A DNA stretch of 64,000 nt from Kitasatospora azatica KCTC 9699 (lineage in GTDB: Bacteria; Actinomycetota; Actinomycetes; Streptomycetales; Streptomycetaceae), in contig NZ_JQMO01000003.1 in assembly GCF_000744785.1 (NCBI RefSeq), positions 2,666,001 through 2,730,000 of the forward strand, given 5' to 3'. Shown one piece after another: positions 8,537 through 14,701 of this stretch (the first letter of the stretch is position 1; each line of letters starts with the position of its first letter). The translations under genes and the position numbers were made by a program. Below the pieces are notes generated by a model that saw only the letters and a program-made list of their open reading frames with translations, was not told the DNA's origin and made no database searches.

Positions 8537-10033
8537 GTGTCCAACGTCAATGAGTCCGCCGCCGCAGCCAGCCCCTCCGCCACCGCCAGCACCGCTCTGC
8601 CAGGCCTGAGCGAGGCCCAGACGCTGGGCCTGCAGGAGCTGCTCCGGGTCTCCCCGGTGGCGGACGAGATCGCCCGGCGGTTCCAGGAGGCCGGCTTCCG
8701 GCTGGCCCTGGTCGGCGGCTCGGTGCGGGACGCGCTGCTCGGCCGGCTCGGCAACGACCTGGACTTCACCACCGACGCCCGGCCCAAGCAGGTGCTCAAG
8801 CTGGTCAAGGGCTGGGCGGACGCCGTCTGGGACGTCGGCATCGCCTTCGGCACGGTGGGCGCGCGCAAGGACACCGCGGACGGCAGCTTCCTGATCGAGA
8901 TCACCACCTACCGCTCCGAGGCCTACGACCGCAGCTCGCGCAAGCCCGAGGTGACCTACGGCGACACCATCGAGCAGGACCTGGTCCGCCGCGACTTCAC
9001 GGTCAACGCGATGGCCGTCGACCTGCCCGGGCGCGGGTTCATCGACCCGCACCACGGACTGGAGGACCTCGAGGCGCGGCTGCTGCGCACCCCCGCGACC
9101 CCCGAGGAGTCCTTCTCCGACGACCCGCTGCGGATGATGCGGGCCGCCCGGTTCGCCGCCCAGCTGGACTTCACCCCGGCCCCCGAGGTGGTCGCGGCCA
9201 TGACCGCGATGGCCGAGCGGATCACCATCGTCTCCGCCGAGCGGGTCCAGGCCGAGCTCAACAAGCTGCTGATCTCCCAGCACCCGGTCAAGGGCCTGCG
9301 GTTGCTGGTCGACACCGGCCTGGCCGAGTACGTGCTGCCGGAGCTCCCGGCGCTGCGGCTGACCGAGGACGAGCACCACCGGCACAAGGACGTCTACGAG
9401 CACTCGCTGACCGTGCTGGAGCAGGCGATCGACCTGGAGCAGGACGGCCCCGACCTGACGCTGCGGCTGGCCGCGCTGCTGCACGACATCGGGAAGCCGC
9501 GCACCCGTCGCTTCGAGTCGGACGGCCGGGTCTCCTTCCACCACCACGAGATGGTCGGCGCCAAGATGACCCGCAAGCGGATGCGGGAGCTGAAGTACTC
9601 CAAGGAACTGATCGACGACGTCTCGCGACTGGTCGAGCTGCACCTGCGCTTCCACGGCTACGGTGGCGGGGAGTGGACCGACTCCGCGGTGCGCCGCTAC
9701 GTCACCGACGCCGGCCCGCTGCTCGAACGCCTGCACAAGCTGACCCGCTCGGACTGCACCACCCGCAACAAGAAGAAGGCCGCCACCCTCTCGCGCACCT
9801 ACGACGGCCTTGAGGACCGGATCGCCCAGCTCAAGGAGCAGGAGGAGCTGGACGCGATCCGCCCCGCGCTGGACGGCAACCAGATCATGGAGCTGCTCGG
9901 CCTCAAGCCGGGCCCCGAGGTGGGCAAGGCCTACAAGCACCTGCTGGAGCTGCGCCTCGAGCACGGCCCGATGGAGCACGAGGCGGCGGTGGCGGCGCTG
10001 AAGGAGTGGTGGGCGGGGGAGCAAGGGGAGTGA
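8537..10033 (+). CDS. cca: CCA tRNA nucleotidyltransferase
   Basis: 498 residues. It adds or repairs the 3'-CCA end of tRNA. The class II nucleotidyltransferase head shows LALVGGSVRDALLGR and NDLDFTTDARP at about residues 55-82, with RRDFTVNAMAVDL after it. An HD domain follows (LAALLHDIGKPRTRR, then FHHHEMVGA). I chose the GTG at 8537 (MSNVNES...) because a -10 box lies 8 nt upstream and homologues start there. The ATG at 8465 would add 24 residues encoded across the promoter. It is divergent from the DUF6049-murJ run. A poly(A) polymerase activity cannot be excluded from sequence alone. Confidence 0.95.
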   Translation: MSNVNESAAAASPSATASTALPGLSEAQTLGLQELLRVSPVADEIARRFQEAGFRLALVGGSVRDALLGRLGNDLDFTTDARPKQVLKLVKGWADAVWDVGIAFGTVGARKDTADGSFLIEITTYRSEAYDRSSRKPEVTYGDTIEQDLVRRDFTVNAMAVDLPGRGFIDPHHGLEDLEARLLRTPATPEESFSDDPLRMMRAARFAAQLDFTPAPEVVAAMTAMAERITIVSAERVQAELNKLLISQHPVKGLRLLVDTGLAEYVLPELPALRLTEDEHHRHKDVYEHSLTVLEQAIDLEQDGPDLTLRLAALLHDIGKPRTRRFESDGRVSFHHHEMVGAKMTRKRMRELKYSKELIDDVSRLVELHLRFHGYGGGEWTDSAVRRYVTDAGPLLERLHKLTRSDCTTRNKKKAATLSRTYDGLEDRIAQLKEQEELDAIRPALDGNQIMELLGLKPGPEVGKAYKHLLELRLEHGPMEHEAAVAALKEWWAGEQGE

Positions 10034-10161
10034 AGCCCGGAGGAGCCCCGAGTTTCAAGATCCCAAAGTGGCCTGAGGCACTTTAGAACTTTCGCTCGAA
10101 GGTATGGCTACCTACCAGTTCATGTGACTGGCCGATCAGCGTGCCGTTGCTCTGGTCGAGT

Positions 10162-10178
10162 GAGGAGACCGTCTCCTC
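10162..10178. promoter_or_regulatory. 17-bp palindrome upstream of a regulator gene
   Basis: GAGGAGAC-C-GTCTCCTC is a perfect inverted repeat ending 7 bp before the ribosome site (GGAG, 10186-10189) of the next gene. A second inverted repeat, CCAGT-7 nt-ACTGG, lies at 10115-10131. Operator sites for autoregulation are the likely reading; a transcript hairpin is the alternative. Confidence 0.5.
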
Positions 10179-10199
10179 CTCGAAAGGAGCGTGATGGCG

Positions 10200-10916
10200 A
10201 TGTCCGTCGACGCAGTGCTGTTGGAGTCCCCGACCATGCGAGCCCGGGTCTGCGACCGGGTCGAGGTGCTGAACCGGGTGCGGGCGCTGAGCCTGATGCC
10301 CGACGGGGTGCACGTGACCACCGAGGGGGTGGCGGCGTACTTCGAGGTGAGCCTCAAGACGATCCGCTCGGTGGTGCTCGACCACGGCGCCGAGCTGGGG
10401 TCCAACGGGTACACCGTGCTGACCGGTGGGCGACTGAGCTCCTTCAAGGAGCTCAGTGGGATCCAGTCCCGCGCCCGTTCCCTCGCGCTCTTCACGCGGC
10501 GGACCGTGCTCAACGTCGCGATGCTGCTGCGCGACAGCGAAACCGCACGTCAGGTGCGGTGCCACCTGCTGGACGTCGAGGAGCGGGCCCGTCACCGGCC
10601 TGTGGACAACCGCGGAGTGCCCCCTGTGGACAACCCTGTGGGCGCGCCAGCGGGGAGTGTGGACGCCGCGGTGGCCCGGGTCGCGGAGGCGGTGGTGCGG
10701 GGCGTGATCGCCACCTCCGTGGTGCCGCTGCTGAACGTGATCGTCGAGGAGGTCGGCCACAACAGCCGCAAGCTCGACGCGGTGGTCGACCGGGTCGACC
10801 GGCTGGAGCGGGTGGTGCTGGACGACGACCAGCGGACGGCGGCCCGGCGCCGACTGCGGCTGCTCCGGGCCATCGACGAGGGCGTGGACGAGGAGCTGAT
10901 GGACGACTTCAGCTGA
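10200..10916 (+). CDS. Putative DNA-binding regulator, phage-regulator-like
   Basis: 238 residues from the ATG at 10200, 10 bases after GGAG. GTG at 10191 and ATG at 10194 are in frame but lie too close to the ribosome site. The N-terminal part resembles a helix-turn-helix (VHVTTEGVAAYFEVSLKTIR), followed by NGYTVLTGGRLSSFK and RSLALFTRRTVLNVAMLLRD. This arrangement recalls Rha/ORF6N-type phage regulators. The C-terminal third is Val/Asp/Arg-rich and probably helical. I recall similar genes occurring in several copies in streptomycete genomes, but I cannot name a family. The repeated Val-Asp-Asn in the middle is encoded by two perfect DnaA boxes. It converges with, and overlaps by 8 bp, the MFS gene. 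Confidence 0.7.
   Translation: MSVDAVLLESPTMRARVCDRVEVLNRVRALSLMPDGVHVTTEGVAAYFEVSLKTIRSVVLDHGAELGSNGYTVLTGGRLSSFKELSGIQSRARSLALFTRRTVLNVAMLLRDSETARQVRCHLLDVEERARHRPVDNRGVPPVDNPVGAPAGSVDAAVARVAEAVVRGVIATSVVPLLNVIVEEVGHNSRKLDAVVDRVDRLERVVLDDDQRTAARRRLRLLRAIDEGVDEELMDDFS
10601..10633 (-). promoter_or_regulatory. Two consensus DnaA boxes within a coding sequence
   Basis: TGTGGACAA occurs at 10601-10609 and 10625-10633. Each is the complement of TTGTCCACA, the preferred Streptomyces DnaA box. They have the same orientation and start 24 bp apart. Confidence 0.7.
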
Positions 10917-12246
10917 CCTGATGATCGGGGTGGCGGCGCGCCGCGCGGGCGTAGAGGGCGGCGCTCAGGGCGTAGACCACCGCCACTCCGAGCACCACGG
11001 GTACCGAGCGCCCGTGGAGCGGCAGGACCAGCGCGGTGACGGCGGCCGCGGCCACGAAGGCGACGTTGAAGAGCACGTCGTAGAGGGCGAAGACGCGTCC
11101 CCGGTAGTCGTCCTCCACCGAGTTCTGCACGATCGTGTCGGCGCAGATCTTGGTGGCCTGGGTGACCACCCCGAGCAGCAGTGCGGCGGCCATCACCGGC
11201 CCGGTGGTGAAGAAGAGGCCGAGTGCGGGGACGAAGAGCGCGGCCGAGCCGAGGCAGGCGACCATCCAGCCGGTCAGGCCGAGCCGGCGGGTGAACCAGG
11301 GGCTGACCACCGCGGCCAGGAAGAAGCCGAGCGCCGAGAAGGCCAGCGCGGTGCCGAGGGTGGCCAGCCCGCCCTGGGCGTCGGAGGCCTCGTTGAAGGT
11401 GTACCGGGAGAGCATCAGCACCGTGACGATCAGCACCCCGTAGCAGAACCGTGCGGCGGTGACGGCGGCCAGCGCGTGCACGGCCGGCCTGCTCTGCCGG
11501 ACCAGGTGCCGCATGCCGTCGGCGAGGGCCCGGCCGGCCTGGCCGAGGGCGGCGCGCAGGTCGGGTCGGTCGGGGTGGTGCTCGGGGCCCAGCAGCTCGG
11601 GGTCCATCCGGTGTGCGGCCAGCGCGGCGGCCAGGTAGAGCGCGGCGGCCAGCGTGACCAGCGCGGCGTCGGCCTGCGGCCCGGGCGGCAGTATCTGGTG
11701 GAAGAGGAAGCCGATGCCACCACCGCAGGCGGCCGCGACCGTGCCGGCGGTGGGGGAGAGGGCGTTCGCGGTGACCAGCTGGCCCGGTGCGACCACCCGG
11801 GGGAGGGCAGCGGACAGGCCCGCCAGGATGAACCGGTTGAGCGCGGTGACCAGCAGCGCGGCGGCGAAGAAGAGCCACTCGGGAGCTTGGCCGAGCAGCA
11901 GCCCGGCGGTGACCAGGCCGAGGCCGAAGCGGGCCAGGTTGCCCAGGTAGAGGACCTCGCGGCGGCGCCAGCGGTCGAGCAGCACGCCGGCGAACGGACC
12001 GACCACGGAGAACGGCAGCAGCAGCACCGCGAGCATCGAGGCGATGTCGGAGGGGGTGGACTGGCGCTCCGGGGAGAAGATCACGTACGAGGCCAGTGAG
12101 ACCTGGAAGACCCCGTCGGAGAGCTGGGAGAGCAGTCGGGCGCTCAGCAGCCGGCGGAAGTCCCGGGTGCGTAGCAGCGCGCCGAGGGTGGTGCGACCGG
12201 TGTCAGGGCTGCTGGGGGCCGAAGCCGGCCGTCGGGTGATCGCCAC
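10909..12246 (-). CDS. MFS transporter (probable exporter)
   Basis: 445 residues with about 12 hydrophobic segments and the MFS A-type loop GVLLDRWRRREVLYLG at about residues 83-98. The N-terminal half is the most typical (LLSQLSDGVFQVSLASYVIF). It belongs with the MFS drug-efflux-like and enterobactin-exporter-like families; the substrate cannot be predicted. Start GTG at 12246 with only a weak GGGCGG upstream. The gene ends by overlapping the convergent regulator by 8 bp. The 42-bp parS palindrome lies just upstream of its start. Confidence 0.88.
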   Translation of the reverse strand: MAITRRPASAPSSPDTGRTTLGALLRTRDFRRLLSARLLSQLSDGVFQVSLASYVIFSPERQSTPSDIASMLAVLLLPFSVVGPFAGVLLDRWRRREVLYLGNLARFGLGLVTAGLLLGQAPEWLFFAAALLVTALNRFILAGLSAALPRVVAPGQLVTANALSPTAGTVAAACGGGIGFLFHQILPPGPQADAALVTLAAALYLAAALAAHRMDPELLGPEHHPDRPDLRAALGQAGRALADGMRHLVRQSRPAVHALAAVTAARFCYGVLIVTVLMLSRYTFNEASDAQGGLATLGTALAFSALGFFLAAVVSPWFTRRLGLTGWMVACLGSAALFVPALGLFFTTGPVMAAALLLGVVTQATKICADTIVQNSVEDDYRGRVFALYDVLFNVAFVAAAAVTALVLPLHGRSVPVVLGVAVVYALSAALYARAARRHPDHQVS

Positions 12247-12261
12247 CCGCCCAGGGTGTCA

Positions 12262-12303
12262 TGACGATGGCCGATGTTTCACGTGAAACATCGGCCATCG
12301 TCA
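12262..12303. promoter_or_regulatory. parS site in a 42-bp perfect palindrome
   Basis: The parS core GTTTCACGTGAAAC is at 12276-12289. The symmetry continues without mismatch to 12262 and 12303. It lies between the ino1 stop (12390) and the MFS start (12246), both minus strand, so it can also form a terminator-like hairpin. Confidence 0.95.
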
Positions 12304-12389
12304 CTCACTGCGTGTCAGAAGAGCGGATCAGCGCTCGCTCTGAAAAGTCGCGACCCGCTGCGGAGCAGCTGATCGATGCGGCGCTACGC

Positions 12390-13472
12390 TCAGCGCTCGA
12401 CCTCGCCGCGGATGAACTTCTCGACGTTCTCCCGGGCCTCGTCGTCGAAGTACTGCACCGGCGGGGACTTCATGAAGTACGAGGACGCCGACAGGATCGG
12501 GCCACCGATGCCGCGGTCCTTGGCGATCTTCGCCGCGCGCACCGCGTCGATGATCACGCCGGCCGAGTTCGGGGAGTCCCAGACCTCGAGCTTGTACTCC
12601 AGGTTCAGCGGGACGTTGCCGAACGCGCGACCCTCGAGGCGGACGTACGCCCACTTGCGGTCGTCGAGCCAGGCGACGTAGTCGGACGGGCCGATGTGCA
12701 CGTTCTTCGAACCCAGCTCGCGGTCGCGGACCTGCGAGGTGACGGCCTGGGTCTTGGAGATCTTCTTGGACTCCAGGCGGTCACGCTCGAGCATGTTCTT
12801 GAAGTCCATGTTGCCGCCGACGTTCAGCTGCATGGTGCGCTCGAGCAGGACACCGCGGTCCTCGAAGAGCTTCGCCATCACGCGGTGCGTGATGGTGGCG
12901 CCCACCTGGGACTTGATGTCGTCACCGACGATCGGCACGCCGGCCTCGGTGAACTTGTCCGCCCACTCCTTGGTGCCCGCGATGAACACCGGCAGGGCGT
13001 TCACGAAGGCGACCTTGGCGTCGATGGCGCACTGGGCGTAGAACTTCGCCGCGTCCTCGGAGCCGACGGGCAGGTAGCAGACGAGCACGTCGACCTGGCG
13101 GTCCTTGAGGACCTGCACGACGTCGACCGGCTCCTCGGCGGACTGCTCGATGGTCTCGAGGTAGTACTTGCCGAGGCCGTCCAGGGTGTGACCCCGCTGC
13201 ACGGTGACGCCGGTCGGCGGCACGTCGCAGATCTTGATGGTGTTGTTCTCGCTGGCGCCGATGGCGTCGGCCAGGTCGAAGCCGACCTTCTTGGCGTCGA
13301 CGTCGAACGCCGCGACGAACTCGACGTCCTTGACGTGGTACTCGCCGAACTGGACGTGCATCAGGCCGGGGACCTTACCGGCCGGGTCGGCGTCCTTGTA
13401 GAACTCGACACCCTGCACCAGCGACGCGGCGCAGTTGCCGACGCCCACGATGGCTACGCGAACCGAACCCAT
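12390..13472 (-). CDS. ino1: Inositol-3-phosphate synthase
   Basis: 360 residues. It converts glucose 6-phosphate to 1L-myo-inositol 1-phosphate with NAD, the first step to inositol lipids and mycothiol. It shows the NAD-binding start VRVAIVGVGNCAASLVQG, the NNTIKICDVPPTGV region, and the core signatures LNVGGNMDFKNMLERDRL and SKKISKTQAV, with a C-terminal VWDSPNSAGVIIDAVRAAKI. Start ATG at 13472 with GGGAG eight bases upstream. The PadR regulator gene is upstream on the same strand, as in other streptomycetes. The mycothiol link is relevant to the mycothiol-dependent enzyme at 53.6 kb. Confidence 0.96.
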   Translation of the reverse strand: MGSVRVAIVGVGNCAASLVQGVEFYKDADPAGKVPGLMHVQFGEYHVKDVEFVAAFDVDAKKVGFDLADAIGASENNTIKICDVPPTGVTVQRGHTLDGLGKYYLETIEQSAEEPVDVVQVLKDRQVDVLVCYLPVGSEDAAKFYAQCAIDAKVAFVNALPVFIAGTKEWADKFTEAGVPIVGDDIKSQVGATITHRVMAKLFEDRGVLLERTMQLNVGGNMDFKNMLERDRLESKKISKTQAVTSQVRDRELGSKNVHIGPSDYVAWLDDRKWAYVRLEGRAFGNVPLNLEYKLEVWDSPNSAGVIIDAVRAAKIAKDRGIGGPILSASSYFMKSPPVQYFDDEARENVEKFIRGEVER

Positions 13473-13615
13473 TCCGGTTGCTCCCTGTATCTCGTGAGGT
13501 CCGCCGGAGACCGGCGGTCCTCGTCCTGCATTTCATCTGGATCTGACTGTCTGACGGGCGCGCACTCACGCCCATTTCCCGTCGCGTGGCAGAGCCGGAC
13601 GCGGCGGTGGCACTC

Positions 13616-14293
13616 CTAGGCGGAGCGCCCCGGGCGGTCGTGCGGTGGCTGGGGCGGATCTGGGGATCCGTCCTCGCGGCCACGGCCGTCCGAAGACTGT
13701 GGTGTCGCGGGCCCGCCCGGTACGGTGCGTCCGCTCCGGTTGGCCCGCTCGGTCTCGATCAGTTCGTTGAGCCAGCGGACCTCGCGCTCCACCGACTCGA
13801 GACCGTGTCGCTGCAGCTCGAGCGTGTAGTCGTCGAACCGCTCGCGGGTGCGGGCGATCGACGAGCGCATCCGCTCCAGCCGCTCCTCCAGCCGGCTGCG
13901 CCGACCCTCCAGTACGCGCATCCGCACCGCCCGGTCGGTCTGACCGAAGAAGGCGAAGTGCACACCGAAGTGCTCGTCCTCCCAGGCGTCCGGACCGGAG
14001 TCGGCGAGCAACTCCTCGAAGCGCTCCTTGCCCTCCGGGGAGAGCCGGTAGACGATCTTCGACCGCTTGCCGTTCAGCGCGGTGGCCGGGACGTACTCGG
14101 TGTCGGGGTTGTCCTCCACCAGGAAGCCCTGGGCGACCAGGTTCTTCAGGCAGGGGTAGAGCGTGCCGTAGGAGAAGGCGCGGAACGAGCCGAGCAGGAT
14201 GTTCAGTCGCTTGCGCAGCTCGTAGCCGTGCATCGGAGCGTCATGCAGAAGGCCGAGGACGGCGAACTCCAGCACTCCTGAGCGCCTGCTCAC
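13616..14293 (-). CDS. PadR family transcriptional regulator
   Basis: 225 residues from the GTG at 14293, which has AGAAGGG six bases upstream; longer readings lack a ribosome site. The N-terminal winged helix is typical of PadR: LEFAVLGLLHDAPMHGYELR and FSYGTLYPCLKNLVAQGFL, then the wing with SKIVYRLSPEGKERF. The C-terminal half is a long coiled coil (residues 110-190) for dimer formation, ending in a Pro/Arg/Gly-rich tail. It sits upstream of ino1 with a gap of about 140 bp and divergent from the penicillin-binding protein. A palindromic site in its own promoter suggests autoregulation. Confidence 0.92.
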   Translation of the reverse strand: MSRRSGVLEFAVLGLLHDAPMHGYELRKRLNILLGSFRAFSYGTLYPCLKNLVAQGFLVEDNPDTEYVPATALNGKRSKIVYRLSPEGKERFEELLADSGPDAWEDEHFGVHFAFFGQTDRAVRMRVLEGRRSRLEERLERMRSSIARTRERFDDYTLELQRHGLESVEREVRWLNELIETERANRSGRTVPGGPATPQSSDGRGREDGSPDPPQPPHDRPGRSA

Positions 14294-14320
14294 ACTGCCC
14301 ACCCTTCTTATGCCGCTTCG

Positions 14321-14343
14321 ATGTATCGACTCGATATATCGAG
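14321..14343. promoter_or_regulatory. Probable PadR operator
   Basis: CTCGATATATCGAG is a perfect 14-bp palindrome (14330-14343), with a related ATGTATCGA half just left of it. AT-rich, and 30-50 bp upstream of the PadR start codon, where PadR proteins usually bind. No other gene promoter is this close. Confidence 0.6.
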
Positions 14344-14555
14344 AACGATAGGCCGAGGTCACGATTGGGGCAAGGGGGGCACGGGTGAATGTGATCACAA
14401 GCGTCCGCAGAGTCGTCGCACAGGGGCGCGAGGCACCGGTCCGCGCGCGAGGTCAAGGCCAACTCGGGGGTTCTTGGCAACGGGCATGTAATGATCTGCT
14501 GGTGTTTCGCGGCATTTGATGCTGTTTGCCGGAAATTTCCCTCATTCGCACTGCG

Positions 14556-14561
14556 TACGCT
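14556..14561 (+). promoter_or_regulatory. Candidate -10 box for the penicillin-binding protein gene
   Basis: TACGCT, with the 10-bp palindrome GGAAATTTCC (14531-14540) in the -35 area. It would give a leader of about 130 nt. The -35 is not a good match to the housekeeping consensus; an ECF-type promoter is possible. Confidence 0.4.
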
Positions 14562-14604
14562 GTCGCGTGTGCACGAGGACCACCTCCGGGGATGCGGCCG
14601 GAAG

Positions 14605-14685
14605 CCTCTGGTGTCCGACCAGAGGGGCCTAAGGCGGTTGCGGGCATCGCAAGGAGATCCTGCTGAGCAGGCGTCCCGCCTGGCC
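14605..14685 (+). promoter_or_regulatory. Structured 5' leader of the penicillin-binding protein gene
   Basis: Three stems follow each other directly before the ribosome site AGGAG (14686-14690). Stem 1: CCTCTGGT/ACCAGAGG (14605-14625, 5-nt loop). Stem 2: GGCC..AGGCGG/CCGCCTGGCC (14626-14637 with 14676-14685, 2-nt bulge). A small inner hairpin, CCTGCTGAGCAGG, is at 14659-14671. No match to a riboswitch class I know. Translational control or a protein-binding leader is inferred. Confidence 0.45.
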
Positions 14686-14701
14686 TAGGAGTTACTGGAC
14701 T

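Noticed and set aside
14581..14700. A c-di-AMP (ydaO) or other known riboswitch before the penicillin-binding protein
   Set aside because: The conserved blocks of that class were not found by eye, so only a structured leader is reported.
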